A stretch of 64,000 nt of DNA from assembly GCA_014218235.1 (NCBI GenBank), contig CM024757.1:147325371-147389370 (forward strand), in the 5' to 3' direction. The notes below the pieces were generated by a model. The model did no database searches and was not told the origin of the DNA. It saw nothing but the letters and a program-made list of their open reading frames with translations. The stretch comes from Colocasia esculenta (Eukaryota; Streptophyta; Magnoliopsida; Alismatales; Araceae). Position numbers and translations under genes: made by a program. Positions 1 through 9,669 of this stretch are shown here, piece by piece (the first letter of the stretch is position 1; each line of letters starts with the position of its first letter).

Positions 1-1800
1 AGGATCGTCGTGTTTTCAACCTGAAGGCGACGGTCTAGACCGTCGCAATTTGATCTTTTACAGCAAGCCCATGTTTTTGAACCGTGTACTATCTTCTTAA
101 TTGCAACGACTGTGTCCGTCGCGGATTTCAAAGCCTACCTGATACCTGTTTTGCATGGTCTAAAGTTCAAGGTTAGCATGTCATAGTTCCATTAAGTGCA
201 TGTGGTTTGATCAGCGACTTAAAACTTGTTAACCCATGAAAAACTCATTACAACATGAATATCTATTCCATTGTTCTTAAATGATATGATATATACTTGC
301 AAACTATTGATTGATCATCTTGCTATTTAGCTTGTTAAAGTGAATAATTGTTATCTTAAAATACTGCAAATCATGTCAAGTTAAGTGCATGTTTCAATCT
401 CATGTCTTCGTGTTAATTGCTTTCTGCATGTTTGAAACCGATGGATTGTGGATTGAGACACGTACTTCACTACACACTTGCACTTGGAAACTCACGGCCG
501 ATCATTCTGTATCGGCAGTCTAGTGACCTTTTTCTTAAGACCTCTGTAAATCTCCGTACTCCGTGGATTCCCTCACAGACACTGAGTTGGTTGTACCATT
601 GAAGTTCCGTAGAGTTAGAGTGCACTTCCTTTCTTCTCTTGTTTTCATGAGAGTGATTTATAACCTTAACTTAAGCCATTAATGTGAAGAGATAACTAAA
701 GTATAAATCGCGTCGTTATGCTGCTAAAATTATCTCTTGATCATTGTTATCATGAAAACCATGTTCACTTGACTTGCTACTTCTTGACATCATCATCATC
801 ATGAACATGACATTACCATTGTGTATACCTTGAAACTCTTATATTGGCCATGAATGACTGTGGGTATCTACATTTGAAAATAGTGAGATGCTGATAGGGC
901 ATGACGTGTGTCCAAGGGCTCTAGTCTAGCCCCAATGACGGCGAGTCATAAATATACTATTAACCATGGGGTATAATGATTACTGGCGTTGCATCTGCGT
1001 TGGGAGTATTTGCGTGTTGAATGCTAGATACAATAACCACATACACGTGTCCTAGTGTGCATTTCAAGGTGGATCTTTCCTTGGTGTACATTAGTGTCTT
1101 CGTGCCTGATTAGTGAATCATGTTAAAAGTTCGTGCTTGCTTGCTTGCGTGATATGACCATCCTGCAATTATTGTAATTAAGTGATATCTTGCGTGCTTG
1201 TTACTTGCCACTCTATTGATAGCTCTTGCTCGTCATATCATTCTAGATCTCGATCTATCTTGTTCAAGTATCATGTTTAATGAGTTTTATTCGCACATAC
1301 ATATCTTGATAATCGTGCTTACCTAGTTCTAAATTACTAATCACTTATATCATTATCCGCACATTGAGATGTAAATCCTACTGGGCTAGTTTGCTCACTC
1401 CCTACTTTAACCTTCTAGGTGACTATGAAGTGCAAGAAGAAGAACAAGCCGAGGATGGGAATGCGTCCGAGTGAAGAGCATTCCAACCATAGAGTTATTA
1501 TTAGTTTACTTTGAGTGTTAGAACAATGTAGTAGGATGTGAGGATTATATGTACTTTTCCTTTTATTGAATCTTAGTCATGTCATTTAACGATGAGAGAG
1601 TTGTATTCTATTTGAAACAATGAATTGAGATTTGAATACAAAAATTAGTTGAGTTCATTATTTGGGCCCTATTGTTATGATGTGATGATACACATTTAGT
1701 GCTTGCTAGCTAGAGACTTATTTGCCGACTGCTCACATCTCGGAATATCAAATGTATTACTTCAAATATATTTCCGCTGCGAAATTCTCGAGATGTGACA
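1..1800 (+). mobile_element. Gypsy solo LTR, 3' part (copy A)
   Basis: Matches the last about 1.8 kb of the complete solo LTR at 43179-46627. It ends in ATGTGACA at 1800, followed by TTCCA (1801-1805), the target duplication seen on both sides of the complete copy. No primer-binding site follows, so this is a solo LTR rather than a 5' LTR. No coding capacity is visible; short ORFs here are chance. The LTR start lies left of the window. Confidence 0.85.
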
Positions 1801-1990
1801 TTCCATTTGAGAAGTATCGAATCAGGATAAATCTTTGTGTTCTTGTACTTGCTTCTGCGCCTCTAATTTTTATTGCACACACTTATTATACTAACCAAAC
1901 TTTTCAAGTGATGATTTTGTCTTTTAGATTTCAGATTCTCTATTCACCTCCATTCTAGGCTATCTTTCCTGCCAACCAAGTGGGCCAACA
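1801..1990 (+). mobile_element. Tail of SIRE-like copia LTR (copy A)
   Basis: Equivalent to 46628-46818. This is the last part of the copia LTR into which the gypsy solo LTR inserted, restarting with the TTCCA target duplication and ending GGGCCAACA at 1990, a typical CAACA LTR terminus. The rest of this LTR in copy A lies outside the window. Confidence 0.5.
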
Positions 1991-2815
1991 AGTGCCCATA
2001 CTAGTGGCTTAGAAAATTTTGATTTTGGGTAAGAAATACTGACTTGGGTTGAGAAATATTGATTTGGATTAAGAAATATCACATTTGGGTTCAAAAATCC
2101 CATATTGCCTTAATAGTAATTGCTTTGGGTTGAGGAATATTGATCGGCTTTGGCTGAGAAATATAGTTTTAGAGTTTTAAAATACTAACCTTGCTTAATA
2201 GTAATGAATTTGGGTTGCAAAATATTAATGTATGGCTGATAAATATAGATTTTTAGCTAAAAAAGATTGATTTTGACTAAAAAAATATTAATTTTAATTG
2301 TAAAATACCTACTTTCGTCCACAATCAATTATAGTCGGTTATCACTTGCTACTGCCAACCACTGTTGTCGCCACATTATCAGCCACGTCATATTAGCTGC
2401 ATGACCCATCATGCAACAAGTGTATTTTAGACAAATATAGTTTAGACAAAGGATGCCTCACTATTCTCACAATGAAACACCTTGGCCATTGATATAAATC
2501 CTCCAGAAATAATATAATGTCATACTTTTATCATAATTTTGTTATGTTTATCCAATTGACCACGACACTTACATAAGTGCATTGAATGCATGAATCACAT
2601 ATGGAGATATGCTGAAGAACAAGCCTTGCCAATTATTTTATTCATGTAGCAATCAAGAATAATGTGAAAAATGTGAGACAATAATACTTGTTTAATTAAA
2701 AAAAAATATTTTGACGACCAGCAATCTTCCTAAACATTTGGTCTGACATTTACCAGTAAATAAACATCATCTGACATCACAATTCACAAAGTTCCAAAAT
2801 ATTATCCCACTCAAT
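1991..2815. other. AT-rich spacer upstream of CTP synthase (copy A)
   Basis: No gene is visible. The first part is a diverged short repeat (variants of a GGGTTGAGAAATATTGATTT phrase). The rest is plain AT-rich sequence. It contains the 16-bp hAT footprint at 2568-2583. It probably includes the distal promoter of the downstream gene fragment, but no motif can be assigned. Confidence 0.6.
2568..2583. other. Putative hAT excision footprint
   Basis: Copy A reads CTTACATA followed by AGTGCATT. Copy B carries a hAT element flanked by perfect CTTACATT duplications at the same point. Copy A therefore has two imperfect 8-bp copies and no element. The central AAG is the inverse complement of CTT, as expected from hairpin opening during hAT excision. 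A never-inserted site should carry only one copy of the octamer. Confidence 0.65.
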
Positions 2816-3855
2816 TAATTAATTAGTTTGAAGTGGCATTCCCCAATTATTTTATGCACTTTTTCCTTGAGCTCCTCCGGGGCACCCATGCGCCGGATAC
2901 GAGTCTTCGCATCCCACCTCCAATTGACATCTTCGTCCTCTTGGCTCTTGCACGACGCTGGGAGGCGCCACAGAGTGGAGAGCGGGAAGCTGGGTTGGTC
3001 GGCCGGGTGGGCATCGGCTCGTCGGTGCGTGAGCACAGCTGAGAGAGCGAAGCAGCAGGGAGGGGGGTGGGGATCAAGGACGCGCGCGCGCTCAGAGACA
3101 GAGAAAGAGGGTGGAGAAGATGAAATACGTGCTGGTGACGGGCGGTGTGGTGAGTGGGCTGGGGAAGGGGGTCACGGCGAGCAGCATTGGGGTCGTCCTC
3201 AAGGCGTGTGGCCTTCGCGTCACCTCCATCAAAATCGGTTTTTTCCTCTCTTTCCCTCGTCTTGGACTACCATTTCCTTTCTTCTCCACGACTGCGGCTA
3301 CATGATTGTGCGCAGGGAAATGCTGGTTTCTTTTTGACCCATTTCTCCGTAGCGTTTCTTCTTCCTATTTTTGGGTCATGGTGCAGAATTTGGAATTCCT
3401 CTGTGGTCAGTACAGAACCCTTTGAAAGTCCTACCTGCGCATTCTGCCTGCATCTCTATCTATTTCTTTCTGTATTTTGCGCCATTCCGTCGGACGTTTT
3501 GGTGTCTATGCACATTTCCGTGTCAGAAATGTCACCCAGCGTCTTGTTAGACAAGCTTTGTTGTCTTGTTTTCCAGGTTTCTTAACTCTGTTGTCATGTT
3601 GGGACTTTGTTGTTGTGAGAAATTCGTAAGCTTCCCCTGTTTTGCTATAATATTGCCCACCGCCAGCTTACCTTCTCAAAAGGGCTACTTTGCTATAAGT
3701 TCCAAACTCTGAACATTCTTCTTTTTCATTGATTGGTTTTGGTTTGATTTATGTGTTCTCATGTGTTGACTGCAGATCCATACTTGAATACTGATGCAGG
3801 GACAATGTCCCCTTTTGAGCATGGAGAAGTTTTTGTACTCGAAGATGGTGGAGAG
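2816..3855 (+). pseudogene. CTP synthase, 5' fragment: 5' UTR, exon 1 and exon 2 (copy A)
   Basis: Exon 1 (3120-3237) starts MKYVLVTGGVVSGLGKG, the P-loop-bearing N terminus of the synthetase (amidoligase) domain of CTP synthase. A GT donor at 3238 and an AG acceptor before 3776 join G+AT to make the Asp of DPYLNTDAGTMSPFEHGE, the conserved nucleotide/Mg-binding region. Exon 2 ends at 3855 with a GT donor. About 66 of the usual near-600 residues are present. No exon 3 appears before the copia LTR at 4041 or anywhere else in the window. CTP synthase makes CTP from UTP, ATP and glutamine in the cytosol. It is either a truncated gene or the 5' end of a gene with a huge TE-filled intron 2. The GC-rich stretch 2870-3119 is the likely promoter/5' UTR. 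Confidence 0.85.
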
Positions 3856-4040
3856 GTTGGTCTCTTGCTCCTTTTATTGATCAACTTCCAAGGCACCTGC
3901 CTAAATACAGTTCCTTATGCTAATTCCCATGTCTTATTATTGTGTTTATGCATTGATCATTGCACTTGTACTAGTATGCTCTATTTTTGCAGCTTTTAGC
4001 TCTTGTTTGCTGCTCTTGTCCCATGTGCGAGAGTTCTATT

Positions 4041-5421
4041 TGTTGGGCAAAATGCCCATCTCGCGCATGCGTGGCGCGCAGGCACGCCCACAAGGGGCAC
4101 GTGCCTGGCCCCGCGGGGCAGCCCGCCAACGCAAGTCGCGTTGGCGAAGGCAGCCGGTCGCATGTGGCCAGGGACCACACGCGGCAGGGACAAGGGCCAC
4201 GCGCCCCTTTCTCCCTCTCTTTCTCTCTCCTTCTTTAACCCCCCAACCGTGCCTATATAAACCCCCATTTTGTGGTAAAAATGGTTTACCCCGATGCTGT
4301 GAAAATTCTGTGGGGTTAGGTGCCCTTGAAAACTTTAAGTAGAGAAGGCAGTGAGGGTCTTGTACCCAAAAGAGGAGAGAGAGAAGCCAGGTGTTTGTCT
4401 TTTGTCTCTCTATAAGTTCTCTCTACGACATCGACAAACTGGGGGTTGTCATCATCGGGCCCTAGAATTTAAGATGTGAAGCGGTGAAGGTGACTCTGGT
4501 AGCCGTCTACCTGCCTCTGTGACATGGAAAACAATCTTGCGAGATCTCACGAGAATCTTGATATTGGCGCCTCCTCGAGAAACGAGAAGGCCGAGATGAG
4601 TAGTAAGAGACTCAGGGTTAGGATCCTCTGAAGCCAGGGTTGTCAAGATCCCCTTATTTACCTAAATATTATTTAAGTAAATGATATTTTCATTTACTTA
4701 AGATATTACATGTAAATAAGGAAGTATCCTCCATTTGAATTCACTAAAAATATAAAAAAATCATCTCTTATCAATAAAAGTTAACTCTCCCATCCAAGAA
4801 GAAAATCACGATTTTGATGACTCTATTAAAATAACATCTTTCTAATCTCTCATAATTTAGTCTATCTAAAAATTTCAAATAAATCCAATAAAACACTAAA
4901 AATCGAAAGTTCAGTGAAAAAAGTCAAACGTGCATATGACTTCTCCAATGGAGCAACTTTTCTATTGACAGCAACTAAGTCCTAGTCATGGCCCACTGTG
5001 ATATTTAGATAAATAAGATTTTTTATCATGGGTTCTCATGTCATGAATTACTTTTTTCTTTTTATGCTTAAAGTAAAATCCTATGGTTTGAAAAATGAAA
5101 AGCACATCCCGAATTCCAATTCCCACACTCTTATTATATGATATATGTGAACCTATGCCATCCATGGCTGAAACGTGAGAATGTATGCGATTATCTATGT
5201 TCCTTAAGGAATTATCTATGTGAACCTATGTGATCTACACTTTTATGTTATCCTGATCTCCCGAGATCTTTTGTCTTTGACCCTCCTGAGACGAAGTCGA
5301 GATATGATATGGCAAACATTGCTCTGTGAAGATCTTATTGTATCGTTTTCGTTGTAAGGTATGTCTTTATACACAAGACTTAGTGTGTATATTGTTATTT
5401 TATTTCGGAGTTTTTTTAACA
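4041..5421 (+). mobile_element. Copia 5' LTR (copy A), inserted in CTP synthase intron 2
   Basis: Starts TGTTGGGCAAAATGCCC and ends TTAACA, directly followed by a tRNA-Met-type primer-binding site, so it is a 5' LTR in plus orientation. A TATA box (CCTATATAAACC) lies near 4251-4262. The upstream 200 bp is GC-rich with GGCACGTGCC-type palindromes. Length is 1381 bp against 1382 bp in copy B. The flank just before is CTATT; the matching right-hand duplication is not in the window. Confidence 0.85.
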
Positions 5422-5440
5422 TTGGTATCAGAGCCATGGG
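5422..5440 (+). other. Copia primer-binding site (tRNA-Met type), copy A
   Basis: TTGGTATCAGAGCCATGGG immediately follows the LTR terminus. It is complementary to the 3' end of initiator tRNA-Met, the usual minus-strand primer of plant copia elements. Confidence 0.9.
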
Positions 5441-5830
5441 TTGGTTCTGATTCTCTACTTTTCCTGTAAGTAGCTATAAAATGGCAAGTTCCCGGTGTCG
5501 TCGCACCGTGAATTGACAAACTATTTCGAGGAATAGTTCTCGGAAGACAATCCGATGACGGTCAGTGAAAACGATGTCAACTCCGGCTCCCTGGCTGTGG
5601 ATCCGCCGCAGGCAGTGTCTCCTCGACCGTGCTGTTTGACAGCCTGGGAGTACCGTAGGTACCTTTTGGCAGTTCATCGTGGACAGGTGTTGGCCTTGGA
5701 CACCATGGCCAGTACTGTGGGTGCAGCGTGTACAGGTGCAGCGGTAGCGGCATAGCCGACTCAGGGACTCAGGCAAAGGCTACACCTCTAGGAGAGGACA
5801 CTTCGGATAGTTTGAGTGTCCATGGGCCCC
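5441..5830 (+). mobile_element. Copia internal leader (copy A), cut by Tat insertion
   Basis: Untranslated or degenerate leader downstream of the primer-binding site. It corresponds to 51373-51764 in copy B. No convincing gag reading frame is visible. It ends CATGGGCCCC at 5830, where the Tat LTR begins with TGTGGACACAG. Confidence 0.75.
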
Positions 5831-5990
5831 TGTGGACACAGGATTTTTCTGCACTCGATTCTATTCATTCATTTCATTTTGGTTCATGGTATTCATTCAT
5901 TTCACATATTTTGGATTTTGGTATTTGCGGGGCGTGCCAATCTGTCTAGTAGACAGGAGAAAAAGTCCGCGCGATGCGGAGGAAGGGTTT

Positions 5991-6065
5991 TGGTGTCCGA
6001 GGAACGGACGGGTATTGGTGTCTGAGGAACGGACGGGTATTGGTGTCCGAGGAACGGACGGGTGC
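5991..6065. repeat. Triple 25-bp tandem repeat in Tat LTR U5
   Basis: Three consecutive units beginning TGGTGTCCGAGGAACGGACG (positions 5991, 6016, 6041), nearly identical. Located near the end of the LTR in transcription order. Confidence 0.85.
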
Positions 6066-6689
6066 GCCAATTTTAATCTGAACTTCTTTGATTCCGTGTC
6101 TTTTTATCAACAGGCGATCAGGGTAGCGTGTGCTGGACCTCTGTCTCCATCGATCGGAATCGATGTTACATTTACATCGGGTTAAAAGCCCTTGGTATTT
6201 TTAATACCAGTTTTAACCCGAATACCATTCATAGCAAGGATGAGAACATATATATGTAAAAAATTTAGAAAGTCCTAATATGATATTATTTTTTCTTTAT
6301 TGAAAATGCATTTACTCTTTAAAAATGCTCGAGTTTGCTTCATTTTGAATGGTATGAGATGGTATGAATGCCTATTTTCTTTGGGTGTGAATATGATTTT
6401 GAAAATGGAACGGGTATATGTCCATGGATTCGTTTGAGGTTTAAAATGTATGATTTGGACTTTCATTTGGAATGGGTATACACCCGCAGATTATTTCTGA
6501 GCTTTGTGTGTATTGAGAACTTGGGCAGCACTTCCACATGGGCAGAGTTGCTGTGCAAATTTCTTGTATGACTTTAATTATAGGTCATGAAGTTCCGTAG
6601 CATATATATATTTTTTTGGGGGGCGAAGCCTCTCTTTGAACAGAGCTTCCTTTCTTTTTTTGTTCGTATGGAGATGACGTTACAGACAT

Positions 6690-7865
6690 ATGGATATATT
6701 TCTTGTGAGGGTCCTTGTCAAAGCGGAGTTTCTCCACGATGAACTATCCACATGGGTACAACTCTTTTGTGAATATATATATATATATTTCTGGCAGAAT
6801 TTGGCTCGGCCAGAGTTTGTCTTTTCTTTTCTTCTTTTAGAAATATATTCATATGATCATGATTTTTCATGGGTGTATGCATGTATTTTCTGCAGAACTT
6901 CCGCTCAGGTAGAACTCCCTTTATTGCATACAAATGTGGGGTTGTAGACATCTGAGTCTGTTTTCGGGCAGGACCTCCGCTTAGACAAAACGTCCTCAAG
7001 AAACGTATTCATATGAAGTGGTGTTTATATGAATATGTTTTAAGGAGAGTCTCTACTTAGGTAGGATTCTTCCCACAGAATACATGTGCATAGCCATGAA
7101 ATTGTAATTTTATGAATATCTTCTCGAGCGGTATCTCCATTTAGGCGGAGTTTCTATCAAGAAAGATATCTCTGTAGAAACAGAGTTTCCTTCGAGAAAT
7201 ATACTCATATGAATCCAAACTCATGATTGTACAAAAGTGTTCTCGGGCAGAATTCCTACTTAGGCAGAGTTTCCTCTAGGAAACATATGCACATAAGCGC
7301 GGATTTGTAATTATATGAATATGTTCTTGAATAGAGATTCTACTCAAATGGAAGTTCTACCGAGGAACATATATGTATAGGCGCAAAATTGCCATTTTTA
7401 TGGATATATTCTCGAGCTATAACCCCGCTTGGGCGGGAGCTCCCCAGAGTTTATTCTGGGAAAGGGATCTCTGCTCGAGCAGAGTTTCCTTTTGGGGAAC
7501 ATATACATATGAATGCAAATTTGTGAATATACGGGTATGTTCTTGGACAGAATCTCCGCTTGGGCAGAGTCTCCTCTAAGAAACATATGCATATAAATAC
7601 GAGTATGTGATTACATGGATATGTTTCTTCAGAAGGAACTTTGACATGGACAGAGTTTCCTCCCGAGAAAGCATATATGTATAAGTGCAAATTTGAGGTT
7701 TATGGATATGTCCCTAGTCGGAATCTCCACTTGGACAGAGTTTCCCCTAGGAAACATATACATGAAAACACAAATTTGCGAATATACGAATATGTTCTCG
7801 GGTAGAATCTCCACTTGGGCAGAGTCTCCCTTAAGAAACACATACATATAAACACAAACACACCA
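6690..7865. repeat. Diverged ~85-92 bp tandem array in Tat LTR
   Basis: About a dozen diverged units share the phrases GCAGAGTTTCC, AAACATATACATATGAA, CAAATTTGTGAATATA and ATGTTCTCGGGCAGAATC. Spacings between recognisable phrases (for example 7545, 7636, 7720, 7806) are 84-91 bp. ORFs read through this array on both strands are repeat artefacts. It lies downstream of the minus-strand TATA box, so it would be in the transcribed R/U5 part. Confidence 0.8.
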
Positions 7866-8274
7866 TCCTAGAGACTTAGCACTCGATGGGAGGTGACACA
7901 TATGCGTCTGGATGCGTAGCATTCAGAGCACGAATTACAAAGGTGTTTAAATACCACATGTCCATTTATGGACGGTATTTAAACCCTATAGCCCATGGGG
8001 GCCGGTGCCGTTATTACGGACTTAAGAAAAGAGAATTGCCGATGCCGTATGGAGACGATCTCTCGATTTCTCACTCTGCTCCGAGTAGGGAAGGGAGTTT
8101 GATACCTTCACACACAAGAGAGGAGGTTGAGGAAGAGATGGGGATTTTGGAAATTTGGGAACTTTTCTTATTTTTGAGTATTTTCAGAAAACAGTGGGAC
8201 AACACTTTGCAAAGGGGAGAGGGCTGTAGCTCCTTTGGGGCTCCACCTTCTAAAATGGGGGATTGGGGGGGGCC

Positions 8275-8281
8275 TTTTATA
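8275..8281 (-). promoter_or_regulatory. TATA box of Tat LTR
   Basis: The minus strand reads CCTATAAAAGGCC. It lies about 50 bp downstream (in transcription order) of the palindromic array and well inside the LTR, so it is the likely promoter for the retroelement genomic RNA. Confidence 0.6.
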
Positions 8282-8332
8282 GGGGAAGGCCCCCCCCCCC
8301 TTTACATGCATGGGGATGGGGGGAAACCCCTT

Positions 8333-8890
8333 AACCGATGGGGGTTCCATCGGTTAGAGGGGATTTTCCCCTCAACCGATGGAACCTCCATCGGTTAAGG
8401 GGAGGAGAACCCCTTATCGGTTGGGGGTTTTCCTGTTTTTTTTTTGTTTTTTTTCTTCTTCTTTTTTTTTTTGTTAAAAGGGAACTCCCCTTAACCGATG
8501 GAATTTCCATCGGTTAGAGGGGAGATCCCCTTTAACCGATGGAGCTCCCATCGGTTGGAGGGGACAGTCCCCCCAACCGATGGAGTTTCCATCGGTTAGA
8601 GGGGAATCCCCCCTCAACCGATGGAACTCCCATCGGTTAGAGGGGATAGTCCCCTCAATAGATGGAGTTTCCATTGGTTAGAGGGGAGGTTCCCTTAAAC
8701 CGATGGGACTCCCATCGGTTAGAGGGGAATTCCCCTCTAACCGATGGTAGTGCCATCGGTTGGAGGGGTTTATCCCCCCAACCGATGGTGCTCCCATCGG
8801 TTAGGGGAGAGAACCCCCTTAACCGATGGCAGCCCATCGGTTAAGGGGAAAAAACCCCTTAACCGATGGTACTTCCATCAGTTAAGGGTG
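8333..8890. repeat. 41-bp palindromic tandem array in U3 of Tat LTR
   Basis: Units start at 8493, 8534, 8575, 8616, 8657, 8698, 8739, 8780, 8821 and 8861: a period of 41 bp (last one 40). Two more start at 8333 and 8374, before a T-rich interruption at about 8425-8475. Each unit holds two dyads: AACCGATGG paired with CCATCGGTT across a 3-4 base loop, and AGAGGGGA paired with TCCCCTCT. The loop bases vary while the arms are kept. Its place just upstream of the LTR TATA box fits an enhancer-type array; that role is inferred. Confidence 0.9.
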
Positions 8891-9417
8891 GGGATTTTTC
8901 TTCTATAAATAGGCATGCCCTTCTCTTCATTTGGAGGAGTTCTGCCCACTTGCACTGCCACTCTGCCCATTTGAACTGTCGAGAATTCTGCGCCTTCTTG
9001 GAGGATTCTCGGACGTTGAATCACACTTGCAAGTCTTCGGAGCCTTTGTGGCGGACTTGTTCTTGTACATATTCTTCACATTCGGTCTTATAGACCTTGT
9101 GATGTCAGATTTTTTTTCCGTGCCGTACTTTGTATGGAGACTTATTCTCCCTTGCATCTCACTCTGCTCGGAGTGCTTGGAATTTACTGGGAAGCCTGGA
9201 AGACTTGAAGGAAAAGACCCGGATTAAGTTGTTATTCTGAGTAACCATGAGATTACTCTAACTATAATCCTGCTGTCCCCCTTAATTAGGCCACTAGATG
9301 GATTATGTGAAGTCAACCTTTTACCGGTAGTTACCAGCCACCCGGTTAGGTAGACACCTTCCTTAGATGGGTTAGTTGCCCACATGTGAATTCCAACTAA
9401 CTTGACTTGTTGGACCA

Positions 9418-9428
9418 CTATATAAAGG
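9418..9428 (+). promoter_or_regulatory. Plus-strand TATA motif at inner edge of Tat LTR
   Basis: CTATATAAAGG lies about 55 bp inside the LTR and about 240 bp upstream of the PMD reading frame. It could drive the antisense cargo gene. Another plus-strand motif, CTATAAATAGG, sits at about 8903. No start-site evidence is available. Confidence 0.4.
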
Positions 9429-9483
9429 GACATTTAGCACTCTTTCCCATCAAGAATATAACATCAACTTTTGTTGTCCAACA

Positions 9484-9495
9484 AATGCCCCCCAC
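9484..9495 (-). other. Polypurine tract of Tat element
   Basis: The minus strand reads GTGGGGGGCATT directly before the LTR start TGTTGG. This is the expected plus-strand primer position for reverse transcription and supports the LTR boundary. Confidence 0.7.
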
Positions 9496-9669
9496 GGGAT
9501 ACGTGTCGGAGTTGGAGTGACGGCGCGTGGCCCGTGCAGATTTTGCATAGCGGTCCACCTTGCATTTCGGATTTTTTTGTTTTACTGCTAGGCTGGCCCC
9601 AGTATCTTTACTTTTTTTTTGTATCTCCCTCACCCCCTCTCTCTCTTTTTTTTTTGCATCCTTTTTTAG

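Larger units (their letters stand above)
1..5830. repeat. Locus copy A of a large duplicated segment (pair: 44822-51764)
   Basis: This stretch reads nearly base for base like 44822-51764: gypsy LTR end, SIRE-like LTR tail, AT-rich spacer, CTP synthase exons 1-2, copia LTR, primer-binding site and leader. In the lines compared by eye there are about 0-3 differences per 60 bases, plus a few 1-8 base indels. The main structural difference is a 1.09-kb hAT element present only in copy B. Similarity stops exactly at 5830, where the Tat LTR begins. The left limit lies outside the window. It is either a segmental duplication or two haplotypes of one locus. Confidence 0.95.
5831..9483 (-). mobile_element. 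Tat-lineage gypsy 3' LTR (3.65 kb)
   Basis: On the minus strand the LTR runs from TGTTGGACAACA (ending at 9483) to TGTGTCCACA (at 5831), with inverted termini. Its inner edge abuts a purine run (polypurine tract, 9484-9495, minus strand). Its outer edge is exactly where copies A and B of the locus diverge, so the boundary is well supported; the expected 5-bp target duplication would be GCCCC. In transcription order it contains U3 with a 41-bp palindromic array, a TATA box at 8275-8281, then R/U5 with a roughly 90-bp diverged tandem array and a triple 25-bp repeat. A minus-strand TATA and a plus-strand TATA near the inner edge suggest bidirectional promoter capacity. Confidence 0.8.

Noticed and set aside
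1722..1958. 78-residue ORF spanning the gypsy LTR end
   Set aside because: Crosses the LTR terminus at 1800 and the inserted-site junction; not conserved as open in copy B.
2815..3337. Overlapping ORFs on both strands around the CTP synthase start (up to 169 residues)
   Set aside because: They lie in the GC-rich 5' UTR and across the exon 1 splice donor. The exon frame itself accounts for the conserved coding.
3971..4342. ORFs of 69-141 residues at the copia LTR start
   Set aside because: GC-rich U3 of the LTR with all frames open; identical situation in copy B (49902-50272).
5422..5440. TTGGTATCAGAGCCATGGG as a tRNA gene end
   Set aside because: It is only the primer-binding site next to an LTR; no cloverleaf surrounds it.
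8168..8844. ORFs on both strands in the palindromic array
   Set aside because: Created by the low-stop 41-bp repeat. The palindromic sequence reads alike on both strands.
8333..8890. Regular 41-bp spacing suggested a CRISPR-like array
   Set aside because: The whole unit is repeated, with no unique spacers. It sits in a plant LTR and no cas genes are present.
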